A stretch of DNA of 35,664 nt, taken from assembly GCA_036517115.1 (NCBI GenBank), contig DATDYB010000006.1, forward strand, positions 1 to 35,664, given 5' to 3'. The position numbers and the translations under genes were made by a program. The notes under the pieces are model-generated. The model was given only the letters and a program-made list of their open reading frames with translations, was not told where the DNA came from and made no database searches. Position 1 is the first letter of the stretch; every line of letters starts with the position of its first letter. Below are positions 11,976 to 19,691 of the stretch, piece by piece. Source of the DNA: DATDYB01 sp036517115. GTDB lineage: Bacteria > Patescibacteriota > Minisyncoccia > Phycocordibacterales > PALSA-1337.

Positions 11976-12245
11976 ATGAGCACGGATTACGGTCACGCGA
12001 CGGTGCAATTCCCCGGTTTCCCCGCCATCAGGTTCAGCACGGTGAATCATTACATGATTTGCACTGGCACTGAACGGCCGTGGGGGTATGTCCCTCACAG
12101 CAATCTTCCCGTACGGAAGGTGAAGGCGGTGGACGGACGGGTCATCCATCTTTCTCGAAAAGATCGGAGCCGCTTGCGAACACTTGTAAAAAAGTGGAAC
12201 AAGCGTAGTCCTACACGGAGCCCCGAATCCGAACACCTGAGTTAA
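11976..12245 (+). pseudogene. Orphan gene truncated by the IS30-type element
   Basis: Starts MSTDYGHATVQFPGFPAIR, with GAAAGG about 8 nt before the ATG. Residues 1-83 are native; the last six residues (ESEHLS) and the stop codon are encoded by the terminal inverted repeat of the element. The C-terminal native part is basic (VIHLSRKDRSRLRTLVKKW). No family is recognised, and the missing 3' part was not found beyond the element. Confidence 0.65.
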
Positions 12246-13297
12246 ACTAATAATTTCTTTTTCATCATACCACGCACCCGTGGTTTGTTTTGTTTCTGGA
12301 GCTCACGTGCGAATGCCTCACGAGGAGTTTTGAAGCGGAGACACTCCATGAATCTGTCTCGGAGTTTGCGTTCGACTTCAGAAATGAACTCTTTTGGATA
12401 TGAGGAGAGGTCCGTCTTCTTTTTCACATACCTCCGTATCGCTTTGTTGCGATTTTCAACCGTTCCTTTTTCGTGTGGACTTTGTGGATGGCAGAAAAAT
12501 ACTGCTGCTTCGATGAGCTCGGAGAGCTCCTCATGCTTCTGAAAGGAAATGTCATTGTCGACAGTGAAGCTTTTGACCGGCAGACCATGGAGTATTTCTT
12601 CGATCAATCGGTTCACATTTCGATTGCTCCGGTCCTCAAGATACAGGAGAAACGGGTATCGTGTCTTTCTTTCTACAAGGACGAGAAGCGATCCCTTGCC
12701 GTCTTTCCCTGATTCGATGAAGTCTCCCTCGTAATGGCCGAATTCTAGGCGATTCTCGACCTTTTTTGGTCGTTCATCGATCATTGTCCTGCCATCGATG
12801 GTGATGGGAGTATCTCGCTTTCTCCCGCTTTTTTTGTGCACCGCTTTTGAATACAGATATCTCTCTACCTGTCTCCCATTCGAGCTCTTTACGAATTTGT
12901 ATATGGCTTTGGTGCTTGCATATTGAAAATCTTTTTCGACATGCCTCAACCGTCCAGAAATTCCCTCTGGAGATTGGTGATCTTTTTCCATTGAATTGAT
13001 CACAAACTTTTTTAGATCAGGATCCATGTTCACCTTCATGCACTGTGTCTTCGATCTCCATCGCTTCTGGTATGCTTTGAAATCTGCTTTCTCTGCACTG
13101 TATTTTCCATTTACGCTGTTCTGCTTCGTTTCATCAGAAATACTCGAGACACTTCGATCCAATTTTCTTGCGATGAATCGCAGACTCTTTTTTACTTTCA
13201 AATATTTTTCGATCCGCTGTCGCTCATACAAATTCAAATGCACAAATTCCTTCATAAATTCATTTTACAGGTGTTCGGATTCAAAGGTATATCTCCA
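12225..13297 (-). mobile_element. Complete IS30-family insertion sequence
   Basis: Bounded by 15-bp perfect inverted repeats: GAATCCGAACACCTG at 12225-12239 and its complement at 13268-13282. One transposase gene fills the element. The sequence shared with the left-edge copy continues to 13297, so the right boundary may lie up to 15 nt beyond the perfect repeat. A target duplication could not be identified with confidence. The left end interrupts the gene at 11976. Confidence 0.92.
12242..13255 (-). CDS. IS30-family DDE transposase, 337 aa
   Basis: N-terminal HTH: LNLYERQRIEKYLK, then SLRFIARKLDRSVSSIS and ETKQN, corresponding to the IS30 TISRE-x-RN motif. The rve/DDE core has the first Asp in HYEGDFIES, the second in SFTVDNDISF, and the Glu in HEKGTVENRNK. 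Length fits the family (300-380). All catalytic residues are present, so it could be active. Its TAA stop overlaps, on the opposite strand, the stop of the truncated neighbour. Confidence 0.95.
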   Translation of the reverse strand: MKEFVHLNLYERQRIEKYLKVKKSLRFIARKLDRSVSSISDETKQNSVNGKYSAEKADFKAYQKRWRSKTQCMKVNMDPDLKKFVINSMEKDHQSPEGISGRLRHVEKDFQYASTKAIYKFVKSSNGRQVERYLYSKAVHKKSGRKRDTPITIDGRTMIDERPKKVENRLEFGHYEGDFIESGKDGKGSLLVLVERKTRYPFLLYLEDRSNRNVNRLIEEILHGLPVKSFTVDNDISFQKHEELSELIEAAVFFCHPQSPHEKGTVENRNKAIRRYVKKKTDLSSYPKEFISEVERKLRDRFMECLRFKTPREAFARELQKQNKPRVRGMMKKKLLV

Positions 13298-13344
13298 CTC
13301 CATCTTTTTTGATGGAATGTGCAAAACCAACAAAGAAAGGTTCT

Positions 13345-14340
13345 ATGAAAAAATCAGCGTCAGCGCTCCGTGAAGAAGCAAACGTATTGCGTTTGCTCTA
13401 CCTCCTCGTCAGCAAGAAAATCCCGTTTCTGGAAGCATTACCCCTCGCGGCGAACACATTCACCGCGTTCAAAAATCCGCTCCTCAAAATTCTGGCCGAC
13501 ATTAAAGATGCCGGCTACGACGTACGAGAGTCATTCCTAGGACAAAAAGAATACTTCTCGCCGTTTACTGCAGATATTCTAGGCGATGGCACGAATGCCG
13601 GAGCGGTGGACGAAGCACTGCGGAAAGCGGTTATCATACTCGACATGCGAGCACGACTGACCGAAACCGACTGTGATGAAACAGTGATCAATTCGATTAC
13701 GTTCTTTCATATGCTTGCGTCCCTGTTACACATAGGGATTCCCCTGCTCTCCGCCCTTACTACGGCCGGAAAGGTCTATCTGCCCACGAACGTAACCGAC
13801 GATATTTTCAACGTGGTATGCCACGGCGGGATGCTCACCGATGGATTCAGGAAATATCCTCAACACTTCACACCGATTGATTGCAGTTTTATGGAGATCG
13901 GAGAGATGTGCGGCAGTATGCCGGACATGAGTATGAACCTCGCTATCATAAAAGAACGCCTGTTACTGAGAAGGGCGACAAAGCCATCACTCCCAACACC
14001 CGACGTGGGTGCCTTAGATATTATGGTGGAGTACAAGCACTTGGCGACACTGGTTAACGTCGGATTGCCCCTGATGCGATCGTTCACCATCATGTCGGAA
14101 ACCACTCCGTCGCCCCGCCGACAAACGGTGTTCAAAACACTCAACAAAAAGGTCGAGAACGGGGCGACCCTGAGTGAAGCGATGGAGTCAATACCCACCG
14201 ACTTCCCCGGCTATATCGTAGAGCTTATACACCGAGCCGAACGATCCGGTGATGTTGATGGGACACTTACAGCCATCGCCGATCATCTTCAATGGGAACT
14301 TCTCGGAATCGAACCTGCGGACACACCAGTGTTGGTTTAA
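13345..14340 (+). CDS. Protein with three GspF/PilC-type (T2SF) domains and no membrane segment, 331 aa
   Basis: Two repeats match the T2SF pattern of type II secretion and type IV pilus inner-membrane proteins: LASLLHIGIPLLSALTTAG...GGMLTDGFRKYP...MEIGEMCGSMPDM (about 120-205), and LATLVNVGLPLMRSFTIMS...GATLSEAMESIP...IHRAERSGDVDGTL (about 225-315). The N-terminal 95 residues look like a third, degenerate copy (LVSKKIPFLEALPLAA). Family members normally have transmembrane helices after each domain; none is present here. ATG 13345 follows AGAAAGG by 7 nt. No pilus genes adjoin it. Confidence 0.75.
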   Translation: MKKSASALREEANVLRLLYLLVSKKIPFLEALPLAANTFTAFKNPLLKILADIKDAGYDVRESFLGQKEYFSPFTADILGDGTNAGAVDEALRKAVIILDMRARLTETDCDETVINSITFFHMLASLLHIGIPLLSALTTAGKVYLPTNVTDDIFNVVCHGGMLTDGFRKYPQHFTPIDCSFMEIGEMCGSMPDMSMNLAIIKERLLLRRATKPSLPTPDVGALDIMVEYKHLATLVNVGLPLMRSFTIMSETTPSPRRQTVFKTLNKKVENGATLSEAMESIPTDFPGYIVELIHRAERSGDVDGTLTAIADHLQWELLGIEPADTPVLV

Positions 14341-14361
14341 TAAATAGCCGCAAGACACACT

Positions 14362-14391
14362 CCGATCTGTATTGAACAGATCGGTTTTTTC
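14362..14391 (+). terminator. Intrinsic terminator
   Basis: CCGATCTGT-attga-ACAGATCGG (14362-14384) followed by TTTTTTCTTT. It ends the T2SF-like gene. Confidence 0.93.
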
Positions 14392-14417
14392 TTTCTCAAC
14401 AACGTAAGTGATGGCAC

Positions 14418-14446
14418 TTGCTGATGCAAAAAAGTCTCTATATTAT
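14418..14446 (+). promoter_or_regulatory. Promoter of the hydrolase gene
   Basis: TTGCTG (14418-14423), 17-nt spacer, TATTAT (14441-14446). ATG 14453 lies 6 nt after the -10 box, so the mRNA should be leaderless. Confidence 0.7.
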
Positions 14447-14452
14447 AAAACT

Positions 14453-15490
14453 ATGAGACGAACAGTATCCGTACTACTTGTATTACTTTCTGCGATAGGC
14501 TTATATTTTATATTTTTCTCAACCAAAATTCCTGCAGTACTTGAAAAGCCTCGAGAAATTATTTTGAGTCTCCATCCGCTTTCAATCGAGTCGCTTCGCA
14601 AAAAAGAATTTCCTGGGAGTGAGCTTGTTATCGAAGAGACGCTTAAACCCGGTTCAAACTATTCCCGATACATTGCCTCATACCAGTCTGAAGGACTGAA
14701 AATTTTTGGCCTACTCACCGTACCGCAAGGAAAGAAGCCCGAGACCGGCTGGCCGGTGATTATCTTCAATCACGGCTATATTGCACCTACGGAATACAGA
14801 ACCACCGAGCGATATACTGCCTACACTGATGCGTTTTCCCGCAACGGCTATATGCTCTTTCGTCCCGACTACCGAGGCCACGGGAATTCAGAGGGAGACG
14901 CGGAGGGCGGATATGGATCAAACGCCTACACCGTCGATGTTTTGAATGCCCTCTCGTCAGTACAACAGCACAAGGATGCGGATCCACACCGTATTGGCAT
15001 GTGGGGACATTCGATGGGCGGCTTCATTACGCTCCGTTCGATGGTTGTATCTAAGAACATCAAGGCTGGAGTCATCTGGGGCGGTGTCGTCGGCTCTCAT
15101 GCCGATCTCCTTACCAACTGGCGGAGGGCGACGTCGACCATACCCGCCACTACCACCATCGCGAGTTCGTCGAGACGATGGCGGAATATGTTTGTTGAAA
15201 CATTCGGTTCGCCCGAGGCAAATCCGACATTCTGGTCGGGAATTTCTGCGAACGCATACCTGAAGGATGTGTCCGGGCCGATCGCCCTGCACCACGCGAC
15301 AGGTGACGAGACGGTACCATATGAATTTTCAAAGAAGCTGTATGAAGACCTACAAGCCGCAGAGAAGACCGTGGAGTATTTTGAATACAAAGGGGACAAC
15401 CACAATATTTCCAATAATTTCACCGTAGCAATGAATCGTTCCGTGGCCTTTTTTGACAAATATGTTAAAAACGCCACCTCAACTCCCTAA
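14453..15490 (+). CDS. Membrane-anchored alpha/beta hydrolase (S9 peptidase-like), 345 aa
   Basis: A single N-terminal hydrophobic segment (VSVLLVLLSAIGLYFIFF) is likely an uncleaved anchor with the enzyme outside. The core shows FNHGY (oxyanion region), YRGHGNSEG, the nucleophile elbow GHSMGG, the acid in TGDETVP and the histidine in KGDNHN. This order fits the dienelactone hydrolase/prolyl oligopeptidase type, so the substrate may be a peptide or ester. The start was chosen from the promoter and the signal anchor; the ATG at 14408 would precede the promoter. Confidence 0.9.
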   Translation: MRRTVSVLLVLLSAIGLYFIFFSTKIPAVLEKPREIILSLHPLSIESLRKKEFPGSELVIEETLKPGSNYSRYIASYQSEGLKIFGLLTVPQGKKPETGWPVIIFNHGYIAPTEYRTTERYTAYTDAFSRNGYMLFRPDYRGHGNSEGDAEGGYGSNAYTVDVLNALSSVQQHKDADPHRIGMWGHSMGGFITLRSMVVSKNIKAGVIWGGVVGSHADLLTNWRRATSTIPATTTIASSSRRWRNMFVETFGSPEANPTFWSGISANAYLKDVSGPIALHHATGDETVPYEFSKKLYEDLQAAEKTVEYFEYKGDNHNISNNFTVAMNRSVAFFDKYVKNATSTP

Positions 15491-15499
15491 AACATTTGA

Positions 15500-15505
15500 T
15501 ATACT
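15500..15505 (+). promoter_or_regulatory. -10 box of the phospholipase D-type gene
   Basis: TATACT ends 6 nt before ATG 15512, again implying a leaderless transcript. A clear -35 box is not visible. Confidence 0.5.
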
Positions 15506-15511
15506 GTCGAG

Positions 15512-16582
15512 ATGAGTCCGTCGTGGAAGTTTTATCTCAATTCGAAAGACGCGTGGGATGCGATGCTTGTGGCTGTGCGTTCTGCTACGGTGTCGATTGA
15601 TCTTGAGCAATTTATCCTCTACACCGACGAGATCGGCAATGAATTTATCACTCTGTGTCAGGAAAAAGCCAAGCAAGGCGTGCGAGTGCGGATTCTCTGT
15701 GATGCCGCTGGTAGTTTTGGCCTCTACGGCTCCCTTGTTCCTAACCTCCTCGAAGAAAGCGGTGTGAAGATCGCCTTCTTCAACACCTTCATTCCCGGCG
15801 TCGGTAATAATCATACACCGTGGCTTTTCCGTGATCACCGGAAAATGCTCGTCGTCGACTCGACCGTCGCATTCACCGGCGGCATCTGTCTCGGCGAAGC
15901 AATGCGCTCGTGGCGCGACACCCACGTTGAACTCCGAGGCGAGGTGGTGGCTGAAATGGAATATGAGTTTAATCGTATGTGGAGCTATGCCCACAAACGG
16001 CGATTTCGCTCACGCTTTAAAAAACCTGCGGCAACCGAAGGGTACCACTACGTTCCAAACCTTCCGCTCCCCCGCCGGCGCTATTTGTATTACACCCTGA
16101 TCGAAGCGATCCGCGGCGCGAGGCACTATGTGTACCTGACCACCCCATATTTCGTCCCCGACCGGCGTTTGTTTCGAGTGCTCTCTCTCGCGGCACTTCG
16201 GGGCGTGGATGTCCGTATTCTCATTCCTCGCACTTCCGACAATCATATCGTAGACGTCGCTGCCCACACGCATTTTGCTCACGTGCTTAAAGCGGGAGTG
16301 AAGATTCACCGCTACACCGGCAGCATGATCCACGCCAAGACGGCGGTCATTGACGACGAGTGGGCCACCGTGGGCAGCCTTAATCTTGACAATGTCAGCC
16401 TACGATATAACTTTGAAGGCAATATTGTCTCCACGGATAAAAAGTTCGCAGCCGAGCTTAAAAGTCATTTTTTAAAAGACCTTCCACAGTCCAAAGAGCT
16501 TACCCAAGAGGTTTGGGAAAAAAGAGGCATTATCCAAAAACTCAAAGAAATTTTGGTACGACCGATTCGATGGTTTTTGTAA
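15512..16582 (+). CDS. Cardiolipin synthase-like phospholipase D-family protein, 356 aa
   Basis: Two HKD motifs are present: DHRKMLVVD with GG eight residues on (about residue 108), and HAKTAVIDDEWATVGSLNLD (about residue 271). Spacing and the YYTLIEAIRGA and YFVPD segments match bacterial cardiolipin synthases, which condense two phosphatidylglycerols or transfer phosphatidyl groups. The two N-terminal membrane helices of ClsA are absent, as in ClsB-type enzymes, but a basic C-terminal segment (LVRPIRWFL) may touch the membrane. A nuclease of the same superfamily is less likely. Confidence 0.88.
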   Translation: MSPSWKFYLNSKDAWDAMLVAVRSATVSIDLEQFILYTDEIGNEFITLCQEKAKQGVRVRILCDAAGSFGLYGSLVPNLLEESGVKIAFFNTFIPGVGNNHTPWLFRDHRKMLVVDSTVAFTGGICLGEAMRSWRDTHVELRGEVVAEMEYEFNRMWSYAHKRRFRSRFKKPAATEGYHYVPNLPLPRRRYLYYTLIEAIRGARHYVYLTTPYFVPDRRLFRVLSLAALRGVDVRILIPRTSDNHIVDVAAHTHFAHVLKAGVKIHRYTGSMIHAKTAVIDDEWATVGSLNLDNVSLRYNFEGNIVSTDKKFAAELKSHFLKDLPQSKELTQEVWEKRGIIQKLKEILVRPIRWFL

Positions 16583-16604
16583 GCAGTTACCAGTTTAGAA
16601 CAAT

Positions 16605-16738
16605 GAAACAAGTTGGACAGACCGAGGATGTTTCTAAACAAGTGGCTACGCAGCGCGGCTGGCGCGGAGTCCTAGGAAGTTTTTCACCAGAAAAACTATC
16701 CGGTCACTTTTTAGGAACATCCGAGGGCTGTTCTTGAA
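16605..16738 (+). repeat. Long imperfect inverted repeat with branched interior
   Basis: CAAG-TTGG-ACAG-CC...GGATGTTTCTAAA (about 16609-16638) pairs with TTTTTAGGAACATCC...GGCTGTTCTTG (about 16709-16736). Inside are AAGTGG with a CCGGTCACTT partner and a perfect hairpin AGTTTTTC-acca-GAAAAACT (about 16678-16697). It lies between cls and the infC promoter, so it is not the infC leader; it could be a terminator, a structured RNA or a miniature mobile element. Confidence 0.5.
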
Positions 16739-16754
16739 AAATTCCACAAATGCA

Positions 16755-16783
16755 TTGCTAAAAAAGAATCGGCGTGCTATAAA
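16755..16783 (+). promoter_or_regulatory. Promoter of infC-rpmI-rplT
   Basis: TTGCTA (16755-16760), 17-nt spacer, TATAAA (16778-16783). Expected start near 16790, giving a 26-nt leader. Confidence 0.7.
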
Positions 16784-16815
16784 TAATACCTCTATACGAG
16801 TAATCTTCTACACCA

Positions 16816-17328
16816 TTGAGTAACCAAAAAGTACGCGTAAACCATCAAATCCGTGCCGCAGCACTACGGGTTTTAGGCGCAGAAGGGGAAAATTACGGCG
16901 TTATTCCTATCCAGGAAGCGCTTAGTAAGGCACAGGCGGTAGGCCTCGACCTTATCGAGATCTCCCCCAACGCCAACCCTCCTGTTGCCAAGATCATGGA
17001 TTATGGCAAGTACCAGTACGACGAGAAGAAAAAGCAGAAGACCGCGAAATTGAAAACTCATACCGTTGAGGTGAAAAACGTCCAGGTTAAGATCGGCACC
17101 GGCGAGCATGACCTTGAACTCAAAGCAAAAAAAGCTTCTGAGTGGCTGGAAGAAGGCCATAGAGTGAAGATTGATTTGTTCCTCATCGGCCGCTCCAAAT
17201 ACATGGAATTAAATTTCCTCAAGGAGAGAATGGCGCGAATATTAAAGCTCATCACTGTTGAGTACAAGATCGCGGAGGAACCGAAGAAAAGTCCAAAGGG
17301 ATTGACGACGATTATTGAAAGGAAATAA
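16816..17328 (+). CDS. infC: Translation initiation factor IF-3, 170 aa
   Basis: Controls start-site and initiator tRNA selection on the 30S subunit. The N-domain shows RVNHQIRAAALRVLGAEGE and the signature ALSKAQAVGLDLIEISPNANPPVAKIMDYGKYQYD in pieces; the C-domain has VEVKNVQVKIGTGEHDLELK and EWLEEGHRVKIDLFLIGR. The start is TTG at 16816 with no Shine-Dalgarno; a rare start codon is a known basis of IF-3 autoregulation in other bacteria. Followed by rpmI and rplT, the usual order. Confidence 0.97.
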   Translation: MSNQKVRVNHQIRAAALRVLGAEGENYGVIPIQEALSKAQAVGLDLIEISPNANPPVAKIMDYGKYQYDEKKKQKTAKLKTHTVEVKNVQVKIGTGEHDLELKAKKASEWLEEGHRVKIDLFLIGRSKYMELNFLKERMARILKLITVEYKIAEEPKKSPKGLTTIIERK

Positions 17329-17338
17329 ATTTAATACG

Positions 17339-17521
17339 ATGAAAACCAACAAATCATATAGCAAGAGACTTAAAGTGACTCGAAACGGTAAAATCCTCGC
17401 GCGAGGCACCGGCCAGAACCACTTTAATTCCAAGGAGAGCCGACGCAGCCAGCAAAAGAAAAAGCGTCTCATAAACTTTCCCATGAGCAATAAGGACAAA
17501 GCACGATTTATTACTAAATAG
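17339..17521 (+). CDS. rpmI: 50S ribosomal protein L35, 60 aa
   Basis: Short and very basic, starting MKTNKSYSKRLKVTRNGKI, with the family's conserved HFNSKESRRSQQKKKR near residue 25-40. ATG 17339 is 10 nt after the infC stop, so translation may be coupled; the AAAGGA over the infC stop is about 15 nt away. It binds 23S rRNA. Confidence 0.95.
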   Translation: MKTNKSYSKRLKVTRNGKILARGTGQNHFNSKESRRSQQKKKRLINFPMSNKDKARFITK

Positions 17522-17542
17522 TTCGACACCTATCTAACTACC

Positions 17543-17887
17543 ATGACACGAGTAAAGAAAGGCATGAATGCCTTAAAAACACGAAAGAATATTTTAAAGC
17601 AAGTAAAAGGCTACCGTTTTCGACGCGGTAATACCGAACGAGCAGCATACGAAGCGATTTCTCACGCCGGCACCTACGCGTTCGCACACCGACGAGACAA
17701 GAAAAATGATATGCGAAAGTTGTGGAATGTTCGCATCAACGCAGCACTCCGACCCATGAATCTTTCATACAGCAAATTCATTGGTACCCTCAAGAAGAAA
17801 AATATCAAAATCGACCGAAAATCAATGGCAACGCTCGCCGAATTCCACCCTGAAAGTTTCAATCGTTTCGTAGAGAAAGTTAAATAA
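17543..17887 (+). CDS. rplT: 50S ribosomal protein L20, 114 aa
   Basis: Matches L20 over its full length: MTRVKKGMNALKTRKNILK, KGYRFRRGN, then AHRRDKKNDMRKLWNVRINA and SYSKFIGTLK. L20 nucleates 50S assembly and in other bacteria represses its own operon. It lies 21 nt after rpmI. No strong Shine-Dalgarno is seen. A 40-nt perfect palindrome terminates the operon. Confidence 0.97.
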   Translation: MTRVKKGMNALKTRKNILKQVKGYRFRRGNTERAAYEAISHAGTYAFAHRRDKKNDMRKLWNVRINAALRPMNLSYSKFIGTLKKKNIKIDRKSMATLAEFHPESFNRFVEKVK

Positions 17888-17896
17888 TTTCCGACT

Positions 17897-17936
17897 CAAC
17901 AAAAAACCTTACGATATATCGTAAGGTTTTTTGTTG
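17897..17936. terminator. 40-nt perfect palindromic terminator (copy 1 of a repeated hairpin)
   Basis: Two 20-base arms without spacer, core CCTTACGATATATCGTAAGG with A- and T-runs, flanked by CAAC and GTTG. The core is identical to the palindrome at 30547-30586 after rplE, where the outer arms differ but still pair. Confidence 0.9.
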
Positions 17937-17940
17937 TATG

Positions 17941-17965
17941 AAAAAGCCGGATCGAGTGTCCGGCT
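17941..17965 (-). terminator. Terminator of the 98-aa gene
   Basis: AGCCGGA (17945-17951) pairs with TCCGGCT (17959-17965); on the minus strand TTTTTC follows. It ends the gene at 17985-18281. Confidence 0.8.
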
Positions 17966-17984
17966 GGCGTGTTTATGAATTGTC

Positions 17985-18281
17985 CTAAGGAAAACGAAAT
18001 CCTCTTCGCAATCTGTGTCTGGGCTTGAATTGCCCCTTTACTGACGCGATACCACCAATCACATGCGGTGAAGCGAGGCTTATGGGAAGCAATTTTCTTC
18101 GTGCCAGTACGAGCCCTAAAACTTGTGCCTGAACATTGAACGTTATCGCTGCCGTATTTATTTTACTGAGCTCTACTTTGACCTCTTCCGCAATATCGGC
18201 ACTGAAATCACTCTTCACATACGCAAGGAACGCCTCATGAGGGTTTTTACCTTCGACCGCCGCATTTTTATCGACTAGCAT
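17985..18281 (-). CDS. Orphan protein, 98 aa
   Basis: Starts MLVDKNAAVEGKNPHEAFL after AGAAAGGA at 6-8 nt, which decides the start. A soluble protein whose C-terminus is basic (HRLRRGFRFP, preceded by KGQFKPR), suggesting nucleic-acid contact. No family is recognised. It is monocistronic with its own terminator. Confidence 0.7.
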   Translation of the reverse strand: MLVDKNAAVEGKNPHEAFLAYVKSDFSADIAEEVKVELSKINTAAITFNVQAQVLGLVLARRKLLPISLASPHVIGGIASVKGQFKPRHRLRRGFRFP

Positions 18282-18323
18282 ATCTGTTCCTTTCTGTTCT
18301 GCCAACACTATACCACAACATTT

Positions 18324-19691
18324 TTACAATTCATATTTCTCTCCCCGCTTTGGATAGAGAGCATCCACTCCAAGATTATCGCGAAGTTTCTGCACCAAAA
18401 AGAGTGCGGCTTTGGGTTCCCCCATGACCACAAAAACTTTTTGTATCTTGTTTCCCATCCCTTCAACAAATTCCACCAAATGATCAGAATCTTTATGCGA
18501 TGAATATCCGAGAATCGTTTCAATATGTGCCTTTACTGGCACATGCTCTTCGTTAATGAGTACTTTTTTAGCCCCGTCTTGCAGTGTTCGGCCGAGCGTA
18601 CCCAATGTTTGATACCCAACGAGAAGAATCGTGCTTCGCGGGTCGGGTAAAAAATGGGCCTCATGGTTAACCACCCTACCCCCCACCGACATGCCCGAAC
18701 CGGCGAGTATGATTTTAGGATTGGGCATGTTATAAATCTTTTGTGAATCGTAGCGGTTCATAGTGAACTTGAGGCGAGGGAAATTAAAAATATCGTCGCC
18801 GTTACTGATCTCTTCCTTCACTTTTTCATTAAACAGCATACCGGAGTTTCTGTAGATTTCGGTAACTTTGGTGGCAAGCGGCGAATCGACAAAAATCGGT
18901 ATTGACGGAATGAGGTTGTGCTCAACGAGGTGATTGAGCTCATACAAAATCACTTGCGTGCGCTCGAGAGAGAACGCCGGAATAATGAGTGCCCCGCCAC
19001 GTTTGACCGTGTCGTGAATGATGGTCTGTAGTTTTTTCCTCCGCATATCTTTAGGTTCGTGATTGCGGTCCCCATACACGCTTTCCATGATGAGGTAGTC
19101 GACATGTTCCACCGCTTCCGTATCGCGTAAAAGCGGTGTAGGGGAATTCCCTAAATCTCCCGTGAAAAGAATCTTTTTCGTACCATCTCCTTTAGTTATC
19201 GTGCATTCGATCATGGCCGAACCTAGAATATGTCCCGCATCGTACAGATACACCTCGAGCTCGTCATTGATTTGTCTGTGTTCGTGATAAGGAATCTCCT
19301 GCCACAACGAGAAGGCTTCCTCGATATGAACCGACTCATAGAGCGGCAGTACGCCGTCTCGGCGCGCCTCTTTGTCCAAAATCGTTACTGCGTCATCGAG
19401 AATGAGTCGCGCAAGAGCCTTAGTTTCGGGGGTGGAGTAAATTACACCTTTAAAACCATCTTTGACGAGCTTCGGAATTCGCCCGACATGGTCAAGATGA
19501 GCATGGGTGATAAAAAGGAAGTCGATGTCTTCCGGATTGTAGGAAAATTTTTGCCGGTTAGTGATTGAAGCATCAGCGCTACCCTGGATCAAGCCACAAT
19601 CAATAAGTATGTTTGAGCGTTCTAGGGCAAGCAGGAAATTTGCTCCTGTAACGGTGCTAACTCCGCTTTCAAAGGTAAGTGAAACTGACAT
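18324..19691 (-). CDS. Metallo-beta-lactamase/beta-CASP ribonuclease-like protein, 455 aa
   Basis: The metallo-beta-lactamase part has TFESGVSTVTGANFLL at the start, the zinc motif HAHLDHVGR (about residue 63), GHILGSA (third histidine) and LFTGDLGN. The beta-CASP insert and the RNA-specificity region follow: IIPAFSLERTQ, DSPLA and SGMSVGGRV, with the final histidine in YSSHKD. This is the YSH1/CPSF-like branch (COG1236 type) rather than RNase J. It probably cleaves or trims RNA. Its ATG overlaps the stop of the upstream membrane protein gene (TAATG), so translation is coupled. Confidence 0.92.
   Translation of the reverse strand: MSVSLTFESGVSTVTGANFLLALERSNILIDCGLIQGSADASITNRQKFSYNPEDIDFLFITHAHLDHVGRIPKLVKDGFKGVIYSTPETKALARLILDDAVTILDKEARRDGVLPLYESVHIEEAFSLWQEIPYHEHRQINDELEVYLYDAGHILGSAMIECTITKGDGTKKILFTGDLGNSPTPLLRDTEAVEHVDYLIMESVYGDRNHEPKDMRRKKLQTIIHDTVKRGGALIIPAFSLERTQVILYELNHLVEHNLIPSIPIFVDSPLATKVTEIYRNSGMLFNEKVKEEISNGDDIFNFPRLKFTMNRYDSQKIYNMPNPKIILAGSGMSVGGRVVNHEAHFLPDPRSTILLVGYQTLGTLGRTLQDGAKKVLINEEHVPVKAHIETILGYSSHKDSDHLVEFVEGMGNKIQKVFVVMGEPKAALFLVQKLRDNLGVDALYPKRGEKYEL

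Noticed and set aside
16605..16738. L20/IF-3 operon leader RNA
   Set aside because: The element ends before a good promoter for infC (16755-16783), so it would not be in the infC mRNA if that promoter is used.
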